A stretch of DNA of 62,059 nt from an uncultured Lachnospiraceae bacterium (GTDB lineage Bacteria > Bacillota > Clostridia > Lachnospirales > Lachnospiraceae): assembly GCA_910585765.1 (NCBI GenBank), contig CAJUES010000016.1:1-62059 (forward strand), read 5' to 3'. The notes beneath the pieces are model-generated. The model saw only the letters and a program-made list of their open reading frames with translations. It made no database searches and had not been told where the DNA came from. A program made the translations under genes and the position numbers. Positions 35,111-44,242 of the stretch are shown piece after piece; the first letter of the stretch is position 1, and each line of letters begins with the position of its first letter.

Positions 35111-35146
35111 CGAGCAGGGAAGCCGTCTTCCCTGCCCGTTTTATTT
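35111..35146. terminator. Bidirectional terminator between convergent genes
   Basis: CGAGCAGGGAAG (35111-35122) pairs with CTTCCCTGCCCG (35127-35138) with one mismatch. T-rich tails follow on the plus strand and A-rich sequence precedes it, so it can serve both the phosphatase gene and the minus-strand gene at 35141. Confidence 0.85.
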
Positions 35147-35611
35147 TAATGGTTTTGCGCCGGCTTTTTCCTGCATCCGATCAACCCAGCTGCGGAATTT
35201 TCCTTTTTTCCTGGCGGGTGCCGTGTTCAGCTTGCCGCGGATGCCCTTCACGTCAGTGATGTAGATACCGCTGACGGTGGCTTTGACCTCTTTCTTGACA
35301 GGTATGATGTCAAAGATCGAGGCGTCACAGATCAGCGACATGATCTGGGGACCGATCTTCGCTTTCACGATCGGGAACTTGGCACGCCGCATGTACTTGG
35401 GCGTCTGTTCGAGAACCGCGGCGGGAAGCCCGGCATCTTTTAGTTTGAGTTTCTTTTTGTCAATGATGAGCATCGTGACAGTCTGCTTGGCAGCCTCGAT
35501 CTGCGCTTCCTGCTCCGCCTGCTTTTTCTGCATCTTTTTCCCCACGAAGTAGAGCACGACCAGGAGCACCACCAGAATGATCAAAACCGTGATTATAATT
35601 TTTAATGCCAT
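35141..35611 (-). CDS. Hypothetical single-pass membrane protein
   Basis: A 156-residue protein with an N-terminal transmembrane helix (about 4-23) followed by a short coiled stretch and a soluble region rich in lysine and isoleucine. I do not recognise the family. Residues 40-110 look like an alpha/beta domain (VTMLIIDKKKLKLKDAGLPA, then AKIGPQIMSLICD); the C-terminus is strongly basic. It resembles unannotated proteins common in Lachnospiraceae. AAAGGAAAGG lies 12 or so bases ahead of the start. It stands alone, transcribed away from the lipoprotein gene upstream. Confidence 0.7.
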   Translation of the reverse strand: MALKIIITVLIILVVLLVVLYFVGKKMQKKQAEQEAQIEAAKQTVTMLIIDKKKLKLKDAGLPAAVLEQTPKYMRRAKFPIVKAKIGPQIMSLICDASIFDIIPVKKEVKATVSGIYITDVKGIRGKLNTAPARKKGKFRSWVDRMQEKAGAKPLK

Positions 35612-35797
35612 CTGAAATCATTACCTTTCCTTTTGATAATTTTGCTTTACACGCGCTTGGCGATATGTATGGCGATACGCAAGTGACAGTCCGGACAAAC
35701 CGCGCCCTGTGCCGTGGCTGCTTTGCACAAACCGTCATGCCATTATAAGGATTGTAACATTAAATACTGGAAAGTGCAAGAAAGTCTGTCGATTTCA

Positions 35798-35826
35798 TTG
35801 TCTTTTTCGTTCGATAATGTTATGAT
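35798..35826 (+). promoter_or_regulatory. Promoter of the FKBP lipoprotein gene
   Basis: TTGTCT (35798-35803) and TATGAT (35821-35826) are 17 bases apart, 78 bases ahead of the start codon. Confidence 0.7.
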
Positions 35827-35903
35827 ATAACTCATGAGGGGATGAGGAACGGTTCAACGTTTCTGACAATGAAAAAGTTTATATGAGGAAGGATCATCAT
35901 TTT

Positions 35904-37094
35904 ATGAAAAAAAAATTCGTATTGATGTGCATGGCTGGTGCTGTGACTGCAAGTGTGGCTGCATGCGGTAAGTCGGACAAGGAGGCACAGCAGACATCGC
36001 AGACGGCTGAGGCTCTGGAGACTGACAGCGCTTCGGAGGAGAGCGCGGACAGCGGGACGCAGACGGAGGAGGAGAGCGCCGGCGGCGAGGACTATGTAGA
36101 TCTGCAGGATCTCGACATAGAGGAATATATCAAACTGGCTGATTACAGGAGTATGAAGGTGAGCGCGGTCAGACCGGCAGTGGATGATGAGACGGTCACG
36201 CAATATATCGACAGTGAGCTGTTGGTGGGAAAGATCACGGACAGGGCAGTCAGGGAAGGCGACGTGGCGGATATTGATTTTGTGGGCAAGAAGGACGGCG
36301 TGGCATTCGACGGAGGTACCGCGGCGGGATATATGCTCGAGATCGGTTCGGGGGGTTTTATTCCGGGTTTTGAGGAAGGGCTTGTGGGGGTGATGCCCGG
36401 CGAGACGGTGGATCTGAACCTGACATTTCCCGAGAATTACAAAAAAAACCCCGACCTTGCAGGGCAGGAGGTCGTTTTTTCCGTCAAGGTGAACAGCATA
36501 GAGGGTTCTGCGGCGTATGAGACCGTGACGCCGGAGGAGATGAAAGATCTGGGGCTGCCCTACAAGACTAAGGAGGAAGTGTGGGAAGCCGGAAAGGAGG
36601 CTGTAGAGGAGCGCGCGGAGGAAACGTTTGCGGCAAACGCAAAGAGCGCGATCGTGCAGCAGCTTGTCGAGGAGAGCACCGCAAAGTCGATACCCGAGTA
36701 TCTGATCGAGGAGGAAGTGCAGAGTTACAACCTTTACATGGAGTCCATCGCGGCGATGTACGGTGTGGATCTGGAGACTTTCGTGAGCACTGCGGGCGGT
36801 TTTTCGATGGAGGAGTATGACACCCAGACGAGAGAGATGTGTACAGAGATCGTGAAACAGTACCTGGTGATGGAGGCTGTGGCGAGAGCCGAGGGGATCG
36901 AGATTACCGAGGAGAAGATACGCGAGCAGGCGGACGAGGAGGCGGCGGAATACGGCTATGCTTCGGGCGATGCGCTGATCGAGCAGGCGGGATATACGAG
37001 CTATCGGATGTCCATCTTGCAGGATGCGGTGATAGAGCGTCTGACAGAGATCGTTCCGGTCGAGGAAGAGGCGACACAGGAGGCGGAATCGTAG
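35904..37094 (+). CDS. Lipoprotein FKBP prolyl isomerase with trigger-factor C-terminal domain
   Basis: A 396-residue secreted lipoprotein. The signal peptide MKKKFVLMCMAGAVTASVAAC ends in a lipobox; a Glu/Ser/Thr-rich spacer follows (about 22-60). An FKBP-type isomerase domain (about 115-205) has VREGDVADIDFVGKKDG, GSGGFIPGFEEGLVG and the closing NLTFPENY. The rest (about 215-395) is helical, like the chaperone arms of trigger factor. It is thus a surface-anchored trigger-factor analogue, probably folding exported proteins. ATG 35904 is chosen because AGGAAGGA precedes it and the signal peptide starts there; ATG 35883 has no ribosome site. The hydrolase gene follows 57 bases later. Confidence 0.88.
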   Translation: MKKKFVLMCMAGAVTASVAACGKSDKEAQQTSQTAEALETDSASEESADSGTQTEEESAGGEDYVDLQDLDIEEYIKLADYRSMKVSAVRPAVDDETVTQYIDSELLVGKITDRAVREGDVADIDFVGKKDGVAFDGGTAAGYMLEIGSGGFIPGFEEGLVGVMPGETVDLNLTFPENYKKNPDLAGQEVVFSVKVNSIEGSAAYETVTPEEMKDLGLPYKTKEEVWEAGKEAVEERAEETFAANAKSAIVQQLVEESTAKSIPEYLIEEEVQSYNLYMESIAAMYGVDLETFVSTAGGFSMEEYDTQTREMCTEIVKQYLVMEAVARAEGIEITEEKIREQADEEAAEYGYASGDALIEQAGYTSYRMSILQDAVIERLTEIVPVEEEATQEAES

Positions 37095-37151
37095 TGGCTG
37101 AGAGGGTAGCGGGTTGTTGCGGTTTGTCGGAGTAAAAAGGGGAAGATACAC

Positions 37152-38471
37152 ATGAAAAAAGGATGCGGGCGTCTGGTGGTCATTGGATTGTGTGTGGCAA
37201 TATTTTTTACGACATACGATTTCTGTGCAGATCAGGAAATCTGTCTGGTGCAGGCGGCGAAAAAAGATGAGTTGAAACAACAGAATGAGGAGGATCAGGG
37301 CAGGCTGGAAGATATTGACGATCAGGTCAACGAGCTTGAGGAAGAGCAGGAGGGCATTGACGCGGAGATACAGATACTCAGCGATGAGATCGCAGAGCTG
37401 ATGGCGAGCATCAGCCTGCTGGAGGAGGAGATCGAGGCAAAGAAGGCGCAGATCGAGCAGGCAAAGGTCGATCTCGCCAAGGCGCAGGAGGTGGAAAAGC
37501 AGCAGTATGAGGCGATGAAGGTCCGGGTGAAGGCAATGTATGAGAGCGGCGAGACTACCATGCTCGACATCCTGTTCAGCGCGTCCTCCATGCAGGATAT
37601 GCTCAACAAGGCGGACTATATCGAGAAGATGCACGAGTATGACAAAAAGCTGTTCAACAATTACAAGATCGCAAGACAGAATGTCGAGGACCTGAAAGAA
37701 AATCTTGAGATAGAGGAATCGGAGCTCGAGGCGGCGCAGGAAGGGCTCAGGGAGGAGATGGACACTGTCGAGGAGGCAAGGGCAGAGCTTGAGGCGATCA
37801 GCGAGGACTACGCTGTGCAGATCAGCAAGGCAAGGCAGCAGGCGGAGGTGTACAAATCCCAGATCAAGCAGAGGAATGCGCAGATCAAACAGATCGAGGC
37901 TGAGGAGGAGCGCAAGCGCAAGGAGGAAGAGGAGCGCAGGCGCAAGGAAGAGGAAGAACGCAAACGCAGGGAGGAAGAGGCGAAGAAAAACAGTCAGAAT
38001 AACAATAATAACAATAATAACGATAATAACAGTAATGACAGTGCTGACAGCAATAACAACAGCAGCACGCCGACGCAGAAGCCGACAGCGGCTGTTGACA
38101 CATCCTCCATCATGGCGGCAAACGGCAGTGCCAAGGGCAAGGAGATCGCGGCTTTTGCCTGTGGATTTGTGGGGAACCCGTATGTGGCAGGCGGGACGAG
38201 CCTGACCAACGGAGCAGACTGTTCCGGATTCACACAGTCCGTCTTTAAGCAGTACGGCTACAGTCTCCCGCGGAATTCAACTTCCCAGCGGAGTGTCGGC
38301 AGGGAGGTGAGCTATGCGGAGGCGGAGCCTGGGGATATCATATGCTATCCGGGGCATGTGGCGATCTATATAGGAAACGGCAAGATTGTCCACGCAAGTT
38401 CCGCAAAGACCGGGATCAAGATCAGCAACGCGCTCTACCGCAGCATTCTGTGCGTGCGCAGGGTCGTCTGA
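37152..38471 (+). CDS. Secreted coiled-coil NlpC/P60 peptidoglycan hydrolase (CwlO/PcsB-like)
   Basis: A 439-residue secreted protein. A signal peptide (about 1-36) leads into a long coiled coil (about 38-275) whose KADYIEKMHEYDKKLF block matches CwlO/PcsB proteins that are activated by FtsEX. A charged KRKEEEERRRKEEEE segment and an Asn-rich linker (about 278-305) follow. The C-terminal NlpC/P60 domain (about 325-439) has the catalytic Cys in GADCSGFTQS, one His in YPGHVAIYIG and the second in KIVHASS. It should cleave peptide stems of the cell wall. A terminator follows at 38517. Confidence 0.92.
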   Translation: MKKGCGRLVVIGLCVAIFFTTYDFCADQEICLVQAAKKDELKQQNEEDQGRLEDIDDQVNELEEEQEGIDAEIQILSDEIAELMASISLLEEEIEAKKAQIEQAKVDLAKAQEVEKQQYEAMKVRVKAMYESGETTMLDILFSASSMQDMLNKADYIEKMHEYDKKLFNNYKIARQNVEDLKENLEIEESELEAAQEGLREEMDTVEEARAELEAISEDYAVQISKARQQAEVYKSQIKQRNAQIKQIEAEEERKRKEEEERRRKEEEERKRREEEAKKNSQNNNNNNNNDNNSNDSADSNNNSSTPTQKPTAAVDTSSIMAANGSAKGKEIAAFACGFVGNPYVAGGTSLTNGADCSGFTQSVFKQYGYSLPRNSTSQRSVGREVSYAEAEPGDIICYPGHVAIYIGNGKIVHASSAKTGIKISNALYRSILCVRRVV

Positions 38472-38516
38472 TCGCCGCGGGATGACGGGCGCGCAGGAAA
38501 CGGGCGGATCGATAAC

Positions 38517-38549
38517 GAGTAGGAGGGAGAATCATCCCTCCTACTCGTC
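38517..38549. terminator. Bidirectional terminator shared with the spoIIID stop
   Basis: CGAGTAGGAGGGA (38517-38529) and TCCCTCCTACTCG (38535-38547) are perfect reverse complements with TCTTT after. The last codons of spoIIID (stop at 38541-38543) are part of the stem, so one hairpin ends both convergent genes. Confidence 0.85.
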
Positions 38550-38798
38550 TTTCTGGTGTGCATATTTTTCGCGGGTAGCAAGTCCGCCTCTGATGTGACG
38601 CTCGGATTTGTTGACGTCAAGCACTGTCCGGGCCTGCCTGGCAAGAGTGGGATTGACCTGCATGAGGCGGGAGGTGACATCTTTATGTACAGTCGATTTG
38701 CTGACGCCAAATGCTTTGGCGGTCTGCCTCACAGTGGCGTTATTGTCGATGATATAGACAGCAATATTGATCGCTCTTTCTTCAATATAATCTTTCAT
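38541..38798 (-). CDS. spoIIID: Sporulation transcription regulator SpoIIID
   Basis: An 85-residue DNA-binding protein that controls mother-cell genes during sporulation. KDYIEERAINIAVYIIDNNATVRQTA and the helix-turn-helix VRQTAKAFGVSKSTVHKDV are nearly identical to known SpoIIID, as is RHIRGGLATREKY. It is strong evidence that the organism forms endospores. AAGGAG lies about 16 bases ahead of the ATG, longer than usual. Confidence 0.97.
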   Translation of the reverse strand: MKDYIEERAINIAVYIIDNNATVRQTAKAFGVSKSTVHKDVTSRLMQVNPTLARQARTVLDVNKSERHIRGGLATREKYAHQKDE

Positions 38799-38928
38799 AT
38801 TCTTGAAAAGGGTTCTCCTTCTGAGTCATTTGTACATTCTATGAGGCTGTGGCAGAGATTATGAATGGCAAAAAAAGATATCGTTATTTCTCTTTATAAT
38901 TTATTAATAATTAAAATGCAAAAGATTG

Positions 38929-38962
38929 TTGACAATAAAAACCGAAAGTAGTAAGTTAATAT
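38929..38962 (+). promoter_or_regulatory. hrcA: Promoter of the hrcA operon
   Basis: A perfect TTGACA (38929-38934) is followed by TAAGTT (38952-38957, 17-base spacing) or TAATAT (38957-38962). The CIRCE operator begins 10-15 bases after this, so repressor binding would block initiation or early elongation. Confidence 0.7.
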
Positions 38963-38971
38963 ATGTAAATA

Positions 38972-38998
38972 TTAGCACTCCATTGCAATGAGTGCTAA
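38972..38998 (+). promoter_or_regulatory. CIRCE operator (HrcA binding site)
   Basis: TTAGCACTC (38972-38980), nine bases, then GAGTGCTAA (38990-38998) is a perfect CIRCE. HrcA binds it to repress chaperone genes. Here it controls hrcA-grpE-dnaK-dnaJ, hence feedback on its own gene. Confidence 0.98.
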
Positions 38999-39071
38999 TA
39001 AAGCAGGATCAATTGATGGAAGCCTATCATATGGAAGAAATATGCAAAGAATGTGGAAGGAGCGTGGCAGG

Positions 39072-40151
39072 TTGGATTTAGACGAGCGGAAACGAAAGAT
39101 TTTGCAGGCGATCATCCGCAACTATCTGGAGACAGGCGAGCCGGTCGGAAGCAGAACCATTTCCAAGTATACGGACTTAAATCTCAGCTCGGCTACGATC
39201 CGAAATGAAATGTCAGACCTCGAGGAGCTGGGTTATATCATACAGCCTCATACCTCCGCCGGACGGATCCCCTCTGACAAGGGCTACCGCCTGTACGTGG
39301 ATCAGATGATGCTCGAGAAGGAGGAACAGCTCAGCCAGGCGACGCAGGAAGTGCGCGAGATGCAGCGGATGCTGCTTGAGCGCGAGGATAAGATGGAGGC
39401 AGTGCTGAAACAGATGGCGAAGATGCTCGCCGTCAACACAAACTACGCTACCATGATATCCGCACCGCAGGTCAGGGGAAACAAGCTGAAATTCATACAG
39501 CTTTCCAGGGTGGATGCGCGGCAGCTTCTGACCACGATCGTTGTCGAGGGGAATGTGATCAAAAACGATATGATAGCGGTCGACCAGATGCTTGACGACG
39601 AGACGCTGCTAAAGCTGAACATCCTGTTGAACACCAATCTCAACGGGCTGCCCATCGAGGAGATCACGCTGGCGATGATAGCGAACCTGAAACTGCAGGC
39701 GGGCATTCATGCAGGCGTCATCGCCAATGTCATGGACGCGGTGGCGGCGGTGATCAAGGACGGGGAGCGTGTGGAGATCTACACGAGCGGTGCAAACAAT
39801 ATTTTCAAGTACCCGGAGCTTGCGGACAATCAGCGGGCGAGCGAGCTGATCACGACCTTCGAGGAGAAACAGCTGCTCAACGAGCTGGTGCAGGATACGC
39901 TCACGGACGAGAACGGAACGGGCATACAGGTGTATATCGGCAGCGAGACGCCGGTGAAGACCATGAAGGACTGCAGCGTGGTCACAGCCACGTATGAACT
40001 TGAGGAGGGCATGAAGGGCACGATCGGGATCATCGGTCCGCGCCGTATGGATTATGACAAGGTGATCAGCACATTGAAGACACTGAAATGCCAGCTGGAC
40101 ACGATCTACAAAAAGGACAACAGGGACAGCGGGCAGGAAAAGCCGGGATAA
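39072..40151 (+). CDS. hrcA: Heat-inducible transcription repressor HrcA
   Basis: A 359-residue repressor of class I heat-shock genes. The N-terminal winged helix has RKRKILQAIIRNYLETGEPVGSRT and LSSATIRNEMSDLEELGYI; the central part is a GAF-like dimerisation domain ending in GPRRMDYDKVIS. TTG 39072 is preferred as start: AAGGAG lies 9 bases ahead and LDLDERKRKIL is the usual N-terminus. ATG 38988 would put the start codon inside the CIRCE operator. Confidence 0.93.
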   Translation: MDLDERKRKILQAIIRNYLETGEPVGSRTISKYTDLNLSSATIRNEMSDLEELGYIIQPHTSAGRIPSDKGYRLYVDQMMLEKEEQLSQATQEVREMQRMLLEREDKMEAVLKQMAKMLAVNTNYATMISAPQVRGNKLKFIQLSRVDARQLLTTIVVEGNVIKNDMIAVDQMLDDETLLKLNILLNTNLNGLPIEEITLAMIANLKLQAGIHAGVIANVMDAVAAVIKDGERVEIYTSGANNIFKYPELADNQRASELITTFEEKQLLNELVQDTLTDENGTGIQVYIGSETPVKTMKDCSVVTATYELEEGMKGTIGIIGPRRMDYDKVISTLKTLKCQLDTIYKKDNRDSGQEKPG

Positions 40152-40199
40152 TATATAGATCATTATTGTATTTATTATTTATATATAGAAAGGAAACGA

Positions 40200-40838
40200 G
40201 TGGCAGTGGAAGAAAAAGAATTGGATGAACAGATTAAGGAAGACGCAGCTCCAGGCGAACCGGACATGGCTGCAGCGGATCCGGAGGAAGTTGCGGCGGC
40301 TGAGGCCGAGGAGGGCGGCGCACCGGAGGAAGGCGCCGGATCAGAGGACAAGAAAGAGAAGAAGAAATCGTTCCTGGGCAAGGAGAAAAAAGAGAAGACA
40401 AACAAGCTCCAGGAGAAAGTCGATGAGCTTGAGGACAGGGTCAAGCGCCAGATGGCAGAGTTTGACAATTTTAGAAAGCGGACCGAGAAGGAGAAATCCG
40501 CGATGTTCGAGACAGGCGCAAAGAGTGTGGTGGAGAAGATCTTACCTGTTGTGGATAACTTTGAGAGAGGGCTTGCAGGGCTCTCGGAGGAGGAGATCAG
40601 GCAGCCTTTCGCGGAGGGGATGAACATGGTCTACAAACAGCTGATGGCAGAGCTCGAGAAACTCGAGGTGAAACCGATCGAGGCGGTCGGCTGTGAGTTT
40701 AACCCGGATCTTCACAACGCGGTGATGCAGGTGGAGAGCGAGGAGTATGCGTCCGGGATCATCGCACAGGAGCTTCAAAAGGGCTACACCTACCGCGACA
40801 GCGTGGTGAGGCACAGCATGGTAGCGGTGGTCGTATAG
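40200..40838 (+). CDS. grpE: Nucleotide exchange factor GrpE
   Basis: A 212-residue GrpE. An acidic, low-complexity N-terminus (1-75) is followed by a long coiled coil (about 78-125) with EFDNFRKRTEKEKS and the beta-domain ending HNAVMQVES and GYTYRDSVVRHSMVAVV. It releases ADP from DnaK. It starts at GTG 40200 behind AGAAAGGA, between hrcA and dnaK as is standard. Confidence 0.96.
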   Translation: MAVEEKELDEQIKEDAAPGEPDMAAADPEEVAAAEAEEGGAPEEGAGSEDKKEKKKSFLGKEKKEKTNKLQEKVDELEDRVKRQMAEFDNFRKRTEKEKSAMFETGAKSVVEKILPVVDNFERGLAGLSEEEIRQPFAEGMNMVYKQLMAELEKLEVKPIEAVGCEFNPDLHNAVMQVESEEYASGIIAQELQKGYTYRDSVVRHSMVAVVV

Positions 40839-40959
40839 CGGGGACTTTCAAGGACACTCCGCATAGAAAAGCAGTGCAGGCAAATGTTATAGTGCAGGCA
40901 TTTCTCATGGAACTGAAATGTTTAACAATATGATTTTATATAATGAGGAGGAAAAAATC

Positions 40960-42834
40960 ATGGCAAAGATCATTGGTATTGACTTAGGTACAACAAACAG
41001 CTGCGTGGCAGTTATGGAAGGTGGTAAGCCCACCGTTATCGCAAATACAGAGGGCGCAAGGACGACACCTTCGGTCGTGGCATTCACAAAGACAGGCGAG
41101 CGCCTTGTCGGTGAGCCTGCAAAGCGTCAGGCGGTTACAAACGCGGAGAAGACGATCGCATCCATCAAGAGGGATATGGGTACAGACAACGGCAGGACGA
41201 TCGACGACAAGAAGTATTCCCCGCAGCAGATATCCGCAATGATCCTTCAGAAATTAAAGGCAGATGCGGAGAGCTATCTGGGTGAGAAGGTTTCGGAGGC
41301 AGTGATCACGGTTCCGGCTTACTTCAACGATGCACAGCGCCAGGCGACAAAGGATGCGGGTAAGATCGCAGGGCTTGACGTGAAGCGTATCATCAACGAG
41401 CCGACAGCGGCTGCGCTGGCTTACGGTCTCGACAACGAGAAGGAGCAGAAGATCTTAGTGTACGACCTCGGCGGCGGTACGTTTGACGTGTCGATCATCG
41501 AGATCGGAGACGGGGTCATCGAGGTTCTTGCGACAAACGGTGACACACGCCTTGGCGGTGATGATTTTGACAACAAGCTGATCCAGTGGATGATCGACGA
41601 GTTTAAGAAGCAGGAAGGCATAGACCTTTCCAGCGACAAGATGGCGATGCAGCGTCTGAAAGAGGCAGCCGAGAAAGCAAAGAAAGAGCTTTCTTCCGCG
41701 ACCACGACGAACATCAACCTTCCGTTCATCACTGCGACAGCAGAGGGACCAAAGCACTTTGATATGAACCTCACAAGGGCTAAGTTTGATGAGCTGACAA
41801 ACGACCTGGTGGAGAGAACTGCAGTTCCGGTACAGAACGCGCTGAAGGACGCAGGACTCACGGCGTCCGAGATCGGCCAGGTGCTGCTGGTGGGCGGTTC
41901 CACACGTATTCCGGCAGTGCAGGATAAGGTAAAGCAGCTGACAGGCAAGGAGCCGAGCAAATCGCTCAACCCTGACGAGTGTGTGGCGATCGGTGCGTCC
42001 GTTCAGGGCGGCAAGCTTGCAGGGGATGCGGGCGCAGGCGAGATCCTGTTGTTGGATGTCACGCCGCTGTCCCTCTCCATCGAGACGATGGGCGGTGTCG
42101 CAACCAAACTGATCGAGAGGAATACAACGATCCCTACCAAGAAGAGCCAGATCTTCTCGACGGCGGCAGACAACCAGACAGCTGTCGATATCAATGTCGT
42201 GCAGGGTGAGAGACAGTTTGCGAGGGACAACAAGTCGCTCGGACAGTTCAGGCTTGACGGGATCCCTCCTGCAAGACGCGGTGTTCCGCAGATCGAGGTT
42301 ACATTTGACATCGATGCGAACGGTATCGTGAACGTTTCCGCAAAGGATCTGGGCACAGGAAAAGAGCAGCATATCACGATCACGGCAGGCTCTAACATGT
42401 CTGACGAGGACATCGAGAAGGCAGTGAAGGAAGCAGCTGAGTACGAGGCACAGGACAGAAAGCGCAAGGAGGCGATCGATGCGAGAAACGATGCGGACTC
42501 CTTCGTATTCCAGACAGAGAAGGCATTGAACGAGGTTGGCGACAAGATCGATGCGTCGGAGAAGTCGGCGCTGGAGGCTGACCTGAGCGACCTCAAGGCG
42601 CTGCTCGAGAGCACGAAGGATGCCGAGATGACAGAGGATCAGGTATCCGAGCTGAAGGGCAAGCAGGAGGCGCTGATGACAAAGGCGCAGAACCTGTTCA
42701 CAAAGATGTATGAGAATATGCAGGGTGCGGCAGGTGCAGCCGGTCCTGACATGGGAAACATGGGCGGTGCAGAGCAGACACAGGATGCGGGCGCAGCGGA
42801 CGATGTTGTTGACGGGGATTACAGAGAAGTATAA
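40960..42834 (+). CDS. dnaK: Chaperone DnaK (Hsp70)
   Basis: A 624-residue Hsp70. The ATPase domain has IGIDLGTTNSCVAVMEGG, VYDLGGGTFDVSI and VLLVGGSTRIPAV; the substrate-binding domain follows LLLDVTPLSLSIETMGG, and the lid is helical. The Gly/Ala/Met-rich tail is typical. ATG 40960 is fixed by GAGGAGG; the upstream in-frame ATG at 40918 has no ribosome site. Confidence 0.98.
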   Translation: MAKIIGIDLGTTNSCVAVMEGGKPTVIANTEGARTTPSVVAFTKTGERLVGEPAKRQAVTNAEKTIASIKRDMGTDNGRTIDDKKYSPQQISAMILQKLKADAESYLGEKVSEAVITVPAYFNDAQRQATKDAGKIAGLDVKRIINEPTAAALAYGLDNEKEQKILVYDLGGGTFDVSIIEIGDGVIEVLATNGDTRLGGDDFDNKLIQWMIDEFKKQEGIDLSSDKMAMQRLKEAAEKAKKELSSATTTNINLPFITATAEGPKHFDMNLTRAKFDELTNDLVERTAVPVQNALKDAGLTASEIGQVLLVGGSTRIPAVQDKVKQLTGKEPSKSLNPDECVAIGASVQGGKLAGDAGAGEILLLDVTPLSLSIETMGGVATKLIERNTTIPTKKSQIFSTAADNQTAVDINVVQGERQFARDNKSLGQFRLDGIPPARRGVPQIEVTFDIDANGIVNVSAKDLGTGKEQHITITAGSNMSDEDIEKAVKEAAEYEAQDRKRKEAIDARNDADSFVFQTEKALNEVGDKIDASEKSALEADLSDLKALLESTKDAEMTEDQVSELKGKQEALMTKAQNLFTKMYENMQGAAGAAGPDMGNMGGAEQTQDAGAADDVVDGDYREV

Positions 42835-42995
42835 AGAGAAATATAAAGTTTTCACAGATTCCATTGCGCTGACCGTATATCGTGGTCAGTGCAATGGAAC
42901 TGCGGGGAATGTTTGATTTGAATGTTGAGGGACGCCAGGGGAAGGCGTTCTTTGGCGTGGATGTTTAGTTTATACTGTTTAAAAGAAAGGCATGG

Positions 42996-44180
42996 ATGAA
43001 CATGGCAGAGCAGAAGAGAGATTATTATGAGGTATTAGGTGTTGAGCGGGGCGCGGATGATGCCAGTATTAAAAAAGCATACAGACAGCTTGCCAAGAAA
43101 TACCACCCGGACATGAACCCGGGTGATACTGAGGCCGAGAAGAAGTTCAAGGAAGCATCAGAGGCCTATGCCGTATTAAGTGATCCTGACAAGAGGCGCC
43201 AGTATGACCAGTTTGGACACGCCGCATTTGAGGGCGGCGGTGCAGGCGGATTTGGCGGCTTTGACTTCGGCGGGGCTGATTTCTCCGATATTTTTGGCGA
43301 CATTTTTGGTGATTTCTTTGGCGGGGGCAGGAGCAGTTCGAGGAACAACGGTCCGATGAAAGGCGCCAATATCCGTACCAGTGTGCGCATCACGTTTGAG
43401 GAGGCTGTTTTTGGCATTGACAAGGAGCTTGAGCTCAACCTCAAGGACACCTGCAGGACTTGCAACGGCAACGGCGCGAAACCCGGCACATCACCGGAAA
43501 CCTGCCACCGCTGTGGCGGGCGCGGCCAGGTCGTGACACAGAGCAAGACACCGTTTGGCATCATACGGAATGCGCAGGTGTGCCCTGAGTGCGGCGGTTC
43601 CGGCAAAACAGTCAAGGAGAAATGCCCTGACTGTCATGGGAGCGGATACATTGCAAGCAGAAAAAAGATACAGGTGTCGATCCCTGCCGGCATCGACAAC
43701 GGTCAGAGTGTGCGTATCCGGGATAAGGGCGAGCCGGGCGTGAACGGCGGACCAAGAGGCGACCTGCTCGTGGAGGTCGTAGTCGACAGGCATCCGATCT
43801 TCCAGAGACAGGATATGAACATCTTCTCCACGGTTCCGGTGTCTTTTGCGGTTGCGGCGCTCGGCGGCGAGGTGCTGATCGACACGGTGGACGGCAGGGT
43901 CGTCTATGACGTGAAGGCTGGCACGCAGACGGACACGCGCGTCAGACTGCGCGGAAAGGGTGTCCCGTCTCTGCGGAACAAGGATGTCCGCGGGGATCAC
44001 TATGTGACGCTGGTCGTGCAGGTGCCGGATAAGCTTTCGGGCGAGGCGAAAGAGCTTTTGCGCCAGTTTGACAGGGAGACCGGAAACAGTCTGGAAGCCG
44101 TTAAAAATATGGAAAACAGCGACATGAATGAAGAAAAGGACAAAAAAGAGAAAAAGCGCAAAGGATTTTTCAATAAATAA
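42996..44180 (+). CDS. dnaJ: Chaperone DnaJ (Hsp40)
   Basis: A 394-residue co-chaperone. The J domain has DYYEVLGVERG and the HPD motif in KKYHPDMNPG; then a Gly/Phe-rich region; four zinc-finger repeats CRTCNGNG, CHRCGGRG, CPECGGSG, CPDCHGSG; and the C-terminal substrate domain. The charged tail rich in Lys/Asp/Glu is longer than usual. ATG 42996 or 43002 could start it; AAAGAAAGG is close ahead of the first. A terminator lies between it and prmA. Confidence 0.97.
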   Translation: MNMAEQKRDYYEVLGVERGADDASIKKAYRQLAKKYHPDMNPGDTEAEKKFKEASEAYAVLSDPDKRRQYDQFGHAAFEGGGAGGFGGFDFGGADFSDIFGDIFGDFFGGGRSSSRNNGPMKGANIRTSVRITFEEAVFGIDKELELNLKDTCRTCNGNGAKPGTSPETCHRCGGRGQVVTQSKTPFGIIRNAQVCPECGGSGKTVKEKCPDCHGSGYIASRKKIQVSIPAGIDNGQSVRIRDKGEPGVNGGPRGDLLVEVVVDRHPIFQRQDMNIFSTVPVSFAVAALGGEVLIDTVDGRVVYDVKAGTQTDTRVRLRGKGVPSLRNKDVRGDHYVTLVVQVPDKLSGEAKELLRQFDRETGNSLEAVKNMENSDMNEEKDKKEKKRKGFFNK

Positions 44181-44199
44181 AATTTTGATGGAAATATGG

Positions 44200-44242
44200 A
44201 CTTCTGTATGATATGATAGATAATATTGTACAGAAGTTTTTT
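44200..44242 (+). terminator. Terminator after dnaJ
   Basis: ACTTCTGTA (44200-44208) and TACAGAAGT (44229-44237) are perfect reverse complements followed by TTTTT. It separates the heat-shock genes from prmA-rsmE. Confidence 0.8.

Noticed and set aside
35832..37634. 600-codon minus-strand frame opposite the FKBP lipoprotein and hydrolase genes
   Set aside because: It is the complement of Glu/Lys-rich coding sequence and has Leu/His-rich low-complexity composition without domains.
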